A stretch of 6,218 bases of DNA from Pelotomaculum sp. UBA3103 (GCA_002365855.1 DFAP01000043.1:1-6218); one strand, 5' to 3'; shown: positions 1 to 5,320, counted from the first letter of the stretch. The notes: generated from the sequence alone by a model not told the origin. Translations and numbers: made by a program.

Positions 1-21
1 AGGTACCTGTCCCCCTGTCCC
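1..21. repeat. REP-like repeat fragment at left edge
   Basis: The first 8 bases form a perfect palindrome (AGGTACCT), followed at 9-18 by GTCCCCCTGT. The same 10-mer occurs in the right arm of the palindrome at the other end of the window (6197-6206). G-rich or C-rich intergenic repeats of this style are, from general recollection, common in Desulfotomaculum/Pelotomaculum-type genomes and are often linked to REP-associated (IS200-like) transposases. The element is cut by the window edge, so its full extent cannot be seen. Confidence 0.45.
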
Positions 22-57
22 AAGCTCCTGCCGTTTCCAGGCAGGAGCTTTTGTCTT
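22..57 (+). terminator. Rho-independent terminator of an upstream plus-strand gene
   Basis: A perfect 11-base-pair stem (22-32 with 40-50, AAGCTCCTGCC/GGCAGGAGCTT) encloses a 7-base loop. On the plus strand it is followed by TTGTCTT, which continues the T-rich 3' arm, as expected for an intrinsic terminator. On the minus strand the stem is followed by GGGACAGG and not a T run, so it would be a poor terminator for the minus-strand gene that ends at 73. It most likely ends a gene lying left of the window. Confidence 0.75.
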
Positions 58-72
58 GATCGTATTTTGTTT

Positions 73-615
73 CTAGAAGCCGCTTTCCTTAATAAACCTC
101 TCCAGTTCTTCCAGGTCCTCCTCGGTTACTCTGGCTGGCGTAACTCCACCCATGAGCAGGAGACCCTCAATTCTGTCCAGCTTTTCTTTTTCTCTTTTTG
201 AGTTTTCCAGGTTGCCCTTTCTCCGGTGATAATGGAATAATTCCATGGCTTGACGCCGGTCGTAAAGATATATGGAGGAGCGTCCTGACTGATCGTCTTC
301 TGAATTGTCCCAACGGGCTCTGTAGCGGTCGAGCACTCCGCTTTCCTCGGCCAGGCGCAGGGCGACCCGGCACAGTAAATCCCCCTGGGCGCCTTCCTCA
401 TACTCCTGAGCCAGGATTTCCAAAGCCACCGCTATCGGTATGTAGCCATCCCTGGTTTGTTGCTCTGCCTGAGATTGCAGTTCTGTACAGTTTTCTCTTT
501 CCTCAATTTCGTTGTTGGTTGGTTCAACTGCCGGGTCATAAGTTCTGACCGGTTTTTTAAGTAACTCAACGTTTTCCTTGAGTTTTCTATGGAGGCCCCT
601 TCTTCTGGCTGCCAT
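73..615 (-). CDS. Uncharacterised 180-residue charged protein
   Basis: I do not recognise this protein. It is very hydrophilic, with no signal peptide or membrane segment, so it is probably cytoplasmic. The N terminus is strongly basic (several Arg/Lys in residues 4-24) and is followed by an acidic, polar stretch (about 28-55). A helical-looking segment rich in Ala, Leu and Glu (about 56-95) follows. After a polar linker, residues 120-150 are rich in Arg, Lys and Glu and could form a helix or coiled coil. The C terminus has a short 'GGVTPARVTEEDLEELERF' helix-like end. The ATG at 613-615 is supported by GGGGAG (complement of 624-629), 8 bases upstream. It is transcribed divergently from the metal-cluster operon and shares no visible feature with it, so a functional link is doubtful. 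That it is a real gene is likely from its start site and length; the function is unknown. Confidence 0.7.
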   Translation of the reverse strand: MAARRRGLHRKLKENVELLKKPVRTYDPAVEPTNNEIEERENCTELQSQAEQQTRDGYIPIAVALEILAQEYEEGAQGDLLCRVALRLAEESGVLDRYRARWDNSEDDQSGRSSIYLYDRRQAMELFHYHRRKGNLENSKREKEKLDRIEGLLLMGGVTPARVTEEDLEELERFIKESGF

Positions 616-932
616 TCACATCACTCCCCGATGAAAATAAATAGGTTTAAAGAAGTTTATCAGAGATAAATAAAAAGATACGTAATCTTGTCAGCCAACC
701 TCCTGAACAGATTCACATTAATCTCAGGATATTATAAAAATTATGAAAAAGCAAGGCGGCGCCCGCCAAAGCGGTATTGCATAAATGTAAATTTGGGGTT
801 GAGTGGATTGAGGCCGGGCTTAACCGGGCAAAAAAAAGGGTTGAAATGTTTAAAAAAGCACGCGTTGGATGTTCTGGCGAGGTTTTTAGTATAAATTTTA
901 ATTAAAAATATTAAATTATTGCGTTGCTATTA
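616..932. other. Divergent intergenic region, no gene supported
   Basis: This stretch separates the minus-strand gene from the plus-strand operon. It holds the ribosome binding site of the minus-strand gene at its left edge. The middle has a GC-rich island with a short inverted repeat (GGCGG-CGC-CCGCC, about 754-766) and a direct repeat CCGGGC-TTAA-CCGGGC (about 813-828). From about 888 it becomes very AT-rich, with a perfect 12-base palindrome TTTTAATTAAAA (896-907), which could act as an UP-like element for the promoter that follows. A 68-codon TTG-start frame at 688-894 is not convincing: it has no ribosome binding site and its composition is not protein-like. No RNA gene could be recognised. 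Confidence 0.5.
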
Positions 933-962
933 TTGACATTTGTCCATAATACTTTTTATAAT
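933..962 (+). promoter_or_regulatory. Consensus sigma-A promoter of the operon
   Basis: A perfect -35 box TTGACA (933-938) and a perfect -10 box TATAAT (957-962) are separated by 18 bases. Transcription would start near 968-970, giving a leader of about 50 bases before the first ATG at 1022. The upstream 40 bases are almost pure A/T. A promoter this close to consensus would be strong unless repressed, which fits the operator-like dyad that overlaps its -10 box and start point. Confidence 0.85.
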
Positions 963-993
963 AGTTATGAAACAATGACCATAACTATAGTTA
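961..993. promoter_or_regulatory. Operator-like inverted repeats over the start site
   Basis: A perfect 9-base inverted repeat, ATAGTTATG (961-969) and CATAACTAT (980-988), is separated by 10 bases. Its right arm is also half of a perfect 12-base palindrome TAACTATAGTTA (982-993). Three copies of the half-site TAGTTA/TAACTA are thus packed into 32 bases. The left arm covers the last two bases of the -10 box and the predicted start site, the classic position of a repressor operator. The binding protein is not known from sequence; the DUF134 protein encoded downstream is one candidate, but that is inference. A weak RNA hairpin is an alternative reading. Confidence 0.6.
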
Positions 994-1021
994 ATTAATG
1001 AATAAGAATGGAGGTGAAATC

Positions 1022-1384
1022 ATGAAGGTAGCGGTTACCTCACAGGGTCAAAATTTAGACAGCAAAGTTGACCTGAGATTCGGACGCGCCAGCTGGTTTA
1101 TCGTTGTGGATACGGAGACAGGTGAATACCAGGCTGTCAGCAATGAACAGAACCTGAGCGCAGGTCAGGGCGCCGGTATCCAGTCGGCGCAAAATGTCAG
1201 CCGCCAAGGAGTGGAGGCTGTAATCACCGGGAACTGCGGGCCGAAAGCCTTTAGAACACTTAACGCCGCCGGCATCAAGATTTTTACCGGCGCTGAGGGC
1301 AGTGTTTCGGGTGTTTTGGAACAGTTCAAAAGCGGAAAGCTGTCAGAGGCGTCAGGCGCTAACGTAGAAGGTCACTGGGCCTAA
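1022..1384 (+). CDS. NifX/MTH1175-family metal-cluster-binding protein 1
   Basis: This 120-residue protein has the dinitrogenase iron-molybdenum cofactor family fold (PF02579: NifX, NifY, C-terminal NifB, MTH1175, ORP). Visible landmarks are the first strand MKVAVTSQG (1-9), the 'LRFGRASWF' turn (18-26), the glycine-rich 'GQGAGIQSAQ' segment (48-57) typical of MTH1175-like members, and the 'ITGNCGPKAF' loop (68-77) with Cys72. Family members are small cytoplasmic proteins that bind metal-sulfur clusters or their precursors. Residue 19 is Arg, where the other two paralogs in this window have the His of an HFG motif. The ATG at 1022 is chosen over an in-frame ATG at 998 because GGAGGTGA lies just before it and the family normally begins at this strand. 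It is the first gene of the operon, about 50 bases from the predicted transcription start. No nitrogenase genes are present, so the symbol nifX is not assigned. Confidence 0.88.
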   Translation: MKVAVTSQGQNLDSKVDLRFGRASWFIVVDTETGEYQAVSNEQNLSAGQGAGIQSAQNVSRQGVEAVITGNCGPKAFRTLNAAGIKIFTGAEGSVSGVLEQFKSGKLSEASGANVEGHWA

Positions 1385-1425
1385 CATGTAAATCAAATTA
1401 AATTTAATTAAGGCAGGTGAAAATA

Positions 1426-1626
1426 ATGCCAAGAGGAGATGGAACCGGGCCGGCAGGTAAGGGGCCTGGAACAGGAAGGCGCAAAGGCCGGTGCGGAGCA
1501 GGCAGCGGTCAGGGACAGGGTCCGGGTCAAGGACAAGGTCAGGGCAAGGGCCAAGGTCAAGGACAAGGTCAGGGCAAGGGCCAAGGACAAGGTCCGGGTA
1601 GGGGTCCGGGACGCCAGCAGGGTTAA
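1426..1626 (+). CDS. Short DUF5320-like protein with Gly-Gln/Lys repeat tail
   Basis: This 66-residue protein begins with the N-terminal signature seen in DUF5320 proteins: M-P-x-x-x-G-x-G-P, then T-G-R at 16-18 and a single Cys at 23. It aligns without gaps over these positions with the next gene product. The rest is unlike the family: residues 27-66 are almost only Gly, Gln, Lys, Pro and Arg in a strict Gly-X alternation, including two identical decapeptides (34-43 and 44-53). The usual aromatic 'ATGLPxWA' segment and C-terminal coiled coil are absent. The tail is basic and surely disordered. The ATG at 1426 follows AGGCAGGTGA; a GTG at 1417 overlaps this site and is less likely. Function is unknown; binding of a metal, nucleic acid or partner are all possible. 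It sits 41 bases after the NifX-like gene, in the same apparent transcript. Confidence 0.72.
   Translation: MPRGDGTGPAGKGPGTGRRKGRCGAGSGQGQGPGQGQGQGKGQGQGQGQGKGQGQGPGRGPGRQQG
1525..1584 (+). repeat. Two exact 30-base tandem repeats in coding sequence
   Basis: Bases 1525-1554 and 1555-1584 are identical, in frame, and each encodes GQGQGQGKGQ. Related partial units flank them on both sides. Exact identity at the DNA level, including third codon positions, points to recent duplication by slippage or unequal recombination, so the copy number may vary between strains. Confidence 0.9.
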
Positions 1627-1667
1627 TTCTACTAATAGCTGTAAAACAAAGGAAAGGATGGATTTTC

Positions 1668-1964
1668 ATGCCGGGTTTTAACGGAATGGGCCCGCAGGAT
1701 ATGGGTTCTATGACAGGCCGGGGGCGTGGTTTTTGCATTAGCTATGCTGCTCCGGGAGCAGGTTATACCTCAGGGTTTGGCCGGTGCGGCGGCAGAGGAT
1801 GGCGGCACTGGTACCATGCCACAGGGCTGCCCCGGTGGGCCAGGTGGACTGCACCGGCGGGCGGCGAGCAGGAGCTGGGCTCTCTCAAGGAACAGGTTTC
1901 CATCCTTGAAAGCGCTCTTGAGCAGTTAAAAAAAAGAATTCAAGACAGTATTGACAAGGAATAG
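1668..1964 (+). CDS. DUF5320 domain-containing protein
   Basis: This 98-residue protein has the full layout of the DUF5320 family. A glycine- and methionine-rich N terminus (1-23) holds GMGP, MTGRGRGFC and Cys23. A Gly/Arg/aromatic middle follows (about 32-60) with Cys40, a 'GRGWRHWYHATGLPRWARW' core (42-60), and a C-terminal leucine-heptad coiled coil (about 67-95). The coiled coil suggests oligomerisation or docking to a partner. DUF5320 genes are typically found next to NifX/MTH1175-like genes and MinD-type ferredoxin ATPases in anaerobes, as here, but their role is not established. The ATG at 1668 is preceded by GGAAAGGA. There is no signal peptide or membrane segment. Its N terminus is clearly homologous to that of the preceding short Gly-Gln protein, so the two probably arose by duplication followed by loss of the coiled coil in one copy. 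Confidence 0.85.
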   Translation: MPGFNGMGPQDMGSMTGRGRGFCISYAAPGAGYTSGFGRCGGRGWRHWYHATGLPRWARWTAPAGGEQELGSLKEQVSILESALEQLKKRIQDSIDKE

Positions 1965-1981
1965 TTATAACAGCCCATAAC
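1961..1981. promoter_or_regulatory. Repeat of the promoter dyad motif before ATPase 1
   Basis: ATAGTTAT (1961-1968) is followed after 7 bases by CATAAC (1976-1981). The same two words occur in the same order at the operon promoter, 11 bases apart (961-968 and 980-985). Here GTTAT and ATAAC form a 5-base inverted repeat, and GTTATAAC (1964-1971) is itself a palindrome. The site overlaps the stop codon of the DUF5320 gene and abuts the AGGGGG ribosome binding site of the next gene. A TTGACA lies at 1951-1956 but has no usable -10 box, so this is not a clear promoter. It could be an auxiliary operator or a chance match. Confidence 0.3.
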
Positions 1982-1995
1982 AGGGGGAAAAATAA

Positions 1996-2856
1996 ATGTC
2001 ATTAAACTTGACAGTTGCTGTGGCAAGCGGCAAGGGAGGGACTGGTAAAACCACAGTTTCCGCCTGCCTTGCCCTGGCGGCGGCCGAAGCAGGGCATAAA
2101 ACATCATATTTGGACTGCGATGTTGAGGAGCCGAACGGCCATCTCTTTTTGAAACCCCAAATCAGGCGCCGCTCTTACGTCGGCATACCGGTTCCCGAAG
2201 TTGATGAAGATAAATGTATCTCCTGCGGCGCCTGCGGGGAAATTTGTCAGTTCAGCGCCATAATTTGCATACCACCGCAGGTCCTGACTTTTGAGAATAT
2301 GTGCCACGGGTGCGGGGGTTGTACCCTGGTGTGCCCTGTGGGGGCGATCAGCGAAAGGGACAGAAGAATTGGTGTGGTTGAGGAAGGCCGTTCGGACGGC
2401 ATAGGTTTTACGCATGGCCGGCTGGATGTAGGGGAGGCCATGAGCCCGCCCTTAATAAAGGCGGTGCGGGCGTCAGGCAAAGAAGCCGGGCTTAACATTG
2501 TCGACGTTCCACCGGGGACTTCCTGCCCTGTTATCTCGGCAGTAAGAGGCGCAGATTATGTTCTTTTAATTACCGAGCCCACCCCCTTCGGGATTAACGA
2601 CCTCGGCCTTGCCGTCGACATGATCAAGGAACTGGGCATAAATCACTCGGTAGTTATCAACAGGTCTGATCCAGAATACACAATGGCCCGTGATTTCTGC
2701 GCGGAAAGAAATATCAAGGTCCTGGCTGAAATTCCAGATGACCGCAGGGTGGCCGAGGCATATTCCAGAGGAGAACTACCCTATACTGCCATACCTGATT
2801 ACCGGGAGCTTTTTCAAAAGCTCTTCCACTCAGTTCTGGAGGAGGTGAGACGGTGA
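1996..2856 (+). CDS. MinD/ParA-type ATPase with inserted two-cluster ferredoxin domain (1)
   Basis: This 286-residue protein belongs to the MinD superfamily of P-loop ATPases carrying an inserted ferredoxin domain. The deviant Walker A motif SGKGGTGKTT is at 11-20, with the signature Lys13 that marks dimer-forming MinD/NifH-type enzymes. 'DCDVEEPN' (40-47) is the next nucleotide-site segment. The insertion has two [4Fe-4S] motifs: Cys74/77/80/84 and Cys103/106/109/113-Pro. The switch II segment 'VDVPPGTSCPV' (169-179) contains Asp170. Such proteins are thought to couple ATP hydrolysis to electron or metal-cluster transfer, by analogy with the nitrogenase iron protein; the exact reaction is unknown. 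It is cytoplasmic. The ATG at 1996 has AGGGGG 8 bases upstream. Its stop overlaps the start of the second, similar ATPase, which suggests a heterodimer. Related adjacent pairs occur in the ORP loci of Desulfovibrio. Confidence 0.92.
   Translation: MSLNLTVAVASGKGGTGKTTVSACLALAAAEAGHKTSYLDCDVEEPNGHLFLKPQIRRRSYVGIPVPEVDEDKCISCGACGEICQFSAIICIPPQVLTFENMCHGCGGCTLVCPVGAISERDRRIGVVEEGRSDGIGFTHGRLDVGEAMSPPLIKAVRASGKEAGLNIVDVPPGTSCPVISAVRGADYVLLITEPTPFGINDLGLAVDMIKELGINHSVVINRSDPEYTMARDFCAERNIKVLAEIPDDRRVAEAYSRGELPYTAIPDYRELFQKLFHSVLEEVRR
2838..2855 (+). promoter_or_regulatory. Ribosome binding site deciding the GTG start of ATPase 2
   Basis: GGAGGAGGTGA (2838-2848) ends 4 bases before the GTG at 2853-2855. 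GTG and the upstream TGA stop share bases in GTGA (2853-2856). The strong site inside the end of the preceding gene supports translational coupling and this GTG as start, since no earlier in-frame ATG fits the conserved N-terminal strand. Confidence 0.75.
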
Positions 2857-3749
2857 AAGAGATCACGGTTATCAGCGGCAAAGGCGGCACCGGCAAGACA
2901 AGCCTGGTGGCATGCCTGGTCGCACTGGCTGAAAGGCCGGTTGTGGCGGACTGTGACGTAGATGCCGCCGACCTGCACCTGGTGCTCTCGCCGGAAATTA
3001 AGAAAACAGAAGATTTTTCAGGTGGGAAAAGCGCAAAAATTATACCCGAAAAGTGCACGGGCTGCGGCAAGTGCTACGAGGTCTGCCGTTTCGGCGCGGT
3101 GGTCAAGGGTCAAAAAGAACGAGCTGCTTATTCCATAGATCACATAGCCTGTGAGGGGTGCGGTGTCTGCAGCTACTTTTGCCCTGAGAAAGCGATTGAA
3201 TTTAAGCCTTGTGTCAACGGTCAGTGGTTTATTTCTGACACTCCATACGGACCCATGGTTCACGCCAGGCTCGGCATTGCGGAAGAAAACTCCGGCAAGC
3301 TGGTTACCCTGGTGCGCGGTCAGGCAAGGGCGATCGCGGAGCGGGATAACCTGAACTATATCATTAACGACGGGCCTCCGGGTATTGGCTGCCCGGTCAT
3401 CGCTTCGGTTACCGGAGCTGACTGTGTGCTGATAGTAACCGAACCAACTGTATCCGGTGAGCACGACCTGGAACGGGTCATTGAACTTGTAAGGCACTTT
3501 AGAATTCCCGCTTACGTGTGTATTAACAAGTTCGATATCAATACCGGGATGAGCGAAAGGATTACTAAGAAGGCCAGGGAAAGCGGGGCGGAGGTGATCG
3601 GTAGGATCCGCTATGACCGTACTGTAACCGAAGCACAGATAAAAAAATTGCCGGTGGTAGCATTTAAAGAATCACCGTCGGCAATAGATATCAGGGAAGC
3701 CTGGGAAAATATTTTAAAAAAAATTGACAGTAAAAATAAAGGAGTGTAA
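2853..3749 (+). CDS. MinD/ParA-type ATPase with inserted two-cluster ferredoxin domain (2)
   Basis: This 298-residue protein is a divergent paralog of the preceding ATPase. The deviant Walker A SGKGGTGKTS is at 8-17, with signature Lys10. 'DCDVDAADLHL' is at 33-43. Two [4Fe-4S] motifs follow: Cys68/71/74/78 and Cys100/103/106/110-Pro. The switch II region reads 'INDGPPGIGCPV' (171-182), with Asp173. The first copy has 'DVPPGTSCPV' there, so the two differ next to the active site. A heterodimer with two kinds of subunit would explain the coupled, overlapping genes; this is inference. Its likely role is ATP-driven, redox-linked handling of a metal-sulfur cluster, with the NifX-like proteins and Mrp around it as partners. 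No signal peptide or membrane segment is present. The start is GTG, and the next gene begins 6 bases after its stop. Confidence 0.92.
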   Translation: MKEITVISGKGGTGKTSLVACLVALAERPVVADCDVDAADLHLVLSPEIKKTEDFSGGKSAKIIPEKCTGCGKCYEVCRFGAVVKGQKERAAYSIDHIACEGCGVCSYFCPEKAIEFKPCVNGQWFISDTPYGPMVHARLGIAEENSGKLVTLVRGQARAIAERDNLNYIINDGPPGIGCPVIASVTGADCVLIVTEPTVSGEHDLERVIELVRHFRIPAYVCINKFDINTGMSERITKKARESGAEVIGRIRYDRTVTEAQIKKLPVVAFKESPSAIDIREAWENILKKIDSKNKGV

Positions 3750-3755
3750 ACAACC

Positions 3756-4097
3756 ATGAGAATTGCCATGCCGGTCGCAGGTGAAAGTCTTTGCATGCAT
3801 TTTGGTCACTGTGAAAAATTTTATTTCTTTGATATCGACCCGGCTTCAAAAAAGATTATCAAGAAGGAAGCACTCACCCCTCCGCCTCATGAGCCCGGGC
3901 TGCTTCCCAGGTTGTTGCACGAAAAGGGTGTGAATGTTGTTATAGCAGGTGGTATGGGCGCCCGCGCTCAGCAGTTATTCAAGCAAAACGGTATTGAAGT
4001 GTTAGTTGGCGCCCAGGCTAAAGGCAGCCTGGAGGAAACAGTCGAAACCTATCTGTCCGGCTTGCTGGAGACGGGAGACAATCCCTGCGACCATTAA
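3756..4097 (+). CDS. NifX/MTH1175-family metal-cluster-binding protein 2
   Basis: This 113-residue protein is a second PF02579 member. The first strand MRIAMPVAG (1-9) is followed by 'MHFGHCEKF' (14-22), which packs His15, His18 and Cys19 together, a plausible metal-ligand cluster. 'PPPHEPGLLPRLL' (42-54) with His45 replaces the GQGAG segment of paralog 1. The 'VVIAGGMGARAQ' loop (61-72) corresponds to the conserved glycine loop of the family. The C terminus ends in Asn-Pro-Cys-Asp-His. The expected role is non-covalent binding of a metal-sulfur cluster or precursor, as in the Desulfovibrio orange protein, but the metal cannot be told from sequence. The ATG at 3756 has GGAGTG 9 bases upstream. 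It is packed tightly after the second ATPase, suggesting direct functional coupling with the ATPase pair. Confidence 0.9.
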   Translation: MRIAMPVAGESLCMHFGHCEKFYFFDIDPASKKIIKKEALTPPPHEPGLLPRLLHEKGVNVVIAGGMGARAQQLFKQNGIEVLVGAQAKGSLEETVETYLSGLLETGDNPCDH

Positions 4098-4098
4098 A

Positions 4099-4120
4099 TT
4101 AGTTTAAACTGTTTAACTAA
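4099..4120. promoter_or_regulatory. Imperfect TAGTT dyad before the Mrp gene
   Basis: TTAGTT (4099-4104) and AACTAA (4115-4120) form an inverted repeat around a 10-base centre, with 8 of 11 positions paired overall. GTTTAAAC (4102-4109) inside it is an 8-base palindrome. The half-site word TAGTT is shared with the dyad at the operon promoter, but the arms are 6 bases closer. A TATAAA at 4128-4133 could be a weak internal -10 box, but no good -35 is present. It is too AT-rich for a terminator. Confidence 0.25.
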
Positions 4121-4163
4121 CAATGCCTATAAATCGCAAAAATCAGGGAAGGGAGATCATGCA

Positions 4164-5072
4164 ATGGAGCAGAATGAAAAGTGCGGTTCTGAATGCGGCT
4201 GCGGGGATGAAGAATGCGGCTGTGAAGCCGGAGAGTGCGGCTGCGGGGATGAGAAAAAAGATGTAAATGCTGACGAGGATAAATCGGTTCTCGAAAAGAT
4301 TCCTGTAAATAATTTCAGCAGCGTGCAAAATGTAATCGCCGTTATGAGCGGCAAAGGCGGCGTAGGTAAATCTATGGTAACTTCTCTGTTGGCCGGCGGC
4401 TTCAGGAAAAAAGGCTATGAAGTGGGAGTTCTTGATGCGGATATAACCGGTCCCAGCCTGCCTAAAATGTTTGGTATTAAAGGTAAGTCCGAGGCCACCG
4501 AATTTGGTATGCTTCCATCCGAAAGCTCCACCGGCATCAAGGTAATGTCTATAAATTTACTGATGCGCCAGGAAGATGATCCTGTTATCTGGCGCGGTCC
4601 GATACTCTCCAACGTGGTAAAACAGTTTTGGACTGATGTAGTCTGGACCGACCTTGATTATTTGTTTGTGGACCTGCCCCCGGGCACCGGTGATGTGCCG
4701 CTGACAGTGATGCAGTCACTTCCCCTGAATGGCCTTATAGTTGTAACTTCACCTCAGGAACTTGCTGCCATGATTGTTATGAAGGCAATCAAAATGGCCA
4801 GGCAGATGAATATACCTATACTCGGTTTGATTGAAAATATGAGCGGGGCGGTTTGCCCGAAATGCGGCGAAGAGTTTCAGCTGTTTGGGCCCGGCCGCGG
4901 AAAAGAAATGGCGGAAAAATATAATATACCATTCCTTGGGAGCCTGCCCGTTGACCCGAATCTTTCCAATCTTTGCGACCAGGGAAAAATAGAGGAATAC
5001 AGCAGCAGCTTTTTTATGGATACTATTCCAAAGATACTGGGAGCGGCAGCGGACAAAAAGCCGCCGGCATAA
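4164..5072 (+). CDS. Mrp/NBP35-family Fe-S cluster carrier ATPase with Cys-rich N terminus
   Basis: This 302-residue protein is an Mrp/NBP35 (ApbC-like) P-loop ATPase, a homodimeric carrier that binds a bridging [4Fe-4S] cluster and passes it to target proteins. Residues 57-76 hold the first strand and the deviant Walker A MSGKGGVGKS (61-70). 'LDADITGPSLPKMFG' follows, and the switch II motif DLPPGTGD starts at Asp170. The bridging-cluster motif Cys231-Pro-Lys-Cys234 is in the usual 'ENMSG..C..C' context. Unusual is the first 30 residues: seven cysteines (7, 11, 13, 18, 20, 25, 27) in three tandem heptads starting ECGC. Eukaryotic NBP35 has a four-Cys N-terminal ferredoxin-like site, but this repeat pattern differs. 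The ATG at 4164 follows GGGAAGGGAG (4146-4155); an ATG at 4159 is out of frame. It is the last gene before the operon terminator. In Desulfovibrio, an Mrp domain fused to an ORP domain occupies the equivalent place. Confidence 0.93.
   Translation: MEQNEKCGSECGCGDEECGCEAGECGCGDEKKDVNADEDKSVLEKIPVNNFSSVQNVIAVMSGKGGVGKSMVTSLLAGGFRKKGYEVGVLDADITGPSLPKMFGIKGKSEATEFGMLPSESSTGIKVMSINLLMRQEDDPVIWRGPILSNVVKQFWTDVVWTDLDYLFVDLPPGTGDVPLTVMQSLPLNGLIVVTSPQELAAMIVMKAIKMARQMNIPILGLIENMSGAVCPKCGEEFQLFGPGRGKEMAEKYNIPFLGSLPVDPNLSNLCDQGKIEEYSSSFFMDTIPKILGAAADKKPPA
4191..4253 (+). repeat. Three in-frame 21-base repeats encoding ECGC heptads
   Basis: Three tandem 21-base units (4191-4211, 4212-4232, 4233-4253) encode ECGCGDE, ECGCEAG and ECGCGDE. 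The first and third differ only at silent third positions and the middle one has diverged further. Each unit provides a Cys-x-Cys pair flanked by acidic residues, so the region is a candidate metal-binding tail of the Mrp protein. Confidence 0.85.
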
Positions 5073-5100
5073 GGAAACATTGAATTCCATATTTAACATA

Positions 5101-5132
5101 AAACCCCGGTTACTTTCCACCGGGGTTTAAAA
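5101..5132 (+). terminator. Rho-independent terminator after the Mrp gene
   Basis: A perfect 9-base-pair stem, AAACCCCGG (5101-5109) and CCGGGGTTT (5120-5128), encloses a 10-base loop. It lies 28 bases after the Mrp stop. The T run is short (TTT, then AAAAT), so termination may be moderate, but no other hairpin follows. It separates the main operon from the DUF134-NifX unit. Confidence 0.75.
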
Positions 5133-5242
5133 TACATCACCAGACAGTATTTTAAAAGAATTTTCTTATGGTAATCCTTCAGAATTGGTTATCAGCGCCA
5201 ATTTACAGTAGAGTATATAAGCCCAGATTGTTTAAATCAGTA

Positions 5243-5293
5243 TTTACAACAGTTGTCCTGGCCTGTATCATAATATGAAATCTGTTTTATAAT
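5243..5293 (+). promoter_or_regulatory. Likely promoter of the DUF134-NifX unit
   Basis: TTTACA (5243-5248) and TATCAT (5266-5271) are 17 bases apart and give a plausible sigma-A promoter. A second candidate is the perfect -10 box TATAAT at 5288-5293, but no good -35 lies at the right distance. A short dyad ACAAC-A-GTTGT (5246-5256) overlaps the first -35 box. The position after a terminator and before a strong ribosome binding site (GGAGGGGTGA, 5306-5315) argues for a promoter in this interval; which of the two is used is uncertain. The rest of the 248-base gap, apart from the terminator, shows nothing clear. Confidence 0.5.
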
Positions 5294-5320
5294 AAAATGT
5301 ATGACGGAGGGGTGATATGA

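Noticed and set aside
198..548. Plus-strand frame opposite the minus-strand 180-residue gene
   Set aside because: It is a shadow: Pro/Arg/Cys-rich translation, no ribosome binding site, and the minus-strand frame has a proper start site and ordinary amino acid composition.
688..894. 68-codon plus-strand frame in the intergenic region
   Set aside because: It needs a TTG start without a ribosome binding site, and its translation shows no family signature and looks like random Arg/Lys/Leu-rich sequence.
1525..1584. Tandem repeats considered as a CRISPR array or RNA element
   Set aside because: The units are directly adjacent with no spacers, lie in frame inside a gene, and encode a regular decapeptide.
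1352..1738. Minus-strand frame with repeated Asp-Pro-Val-Leu-type units
   Set aside because: Its repeats are only the antisense reading of the Gly-Gln tandem repeat; the plus-strand frame carries the DUF5320 signature and a ribosome binding site.
3724..3746. TTGACA near the end of ATPase 2 as an internal promoter
   Set aside because: No -10 box follows at 16-18 bases, and the next gene starts only 6 bases after the stop, which fits read-through from the operon.
1022..4097. Assigning these genes to nitrogen fixation (nifX, nifB)
   Set aside because: No nitrogenase or nif assembly gene is present; NifX-fold proteins of the MTH1175/ORP type are widespread in organisms that do not fix nitrogen.
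4099..4120. Dyad before Mrp as a transcription terminator
   Set aside because: The stem is AT-rich, interrupted by mismatches and not followed by a T run.
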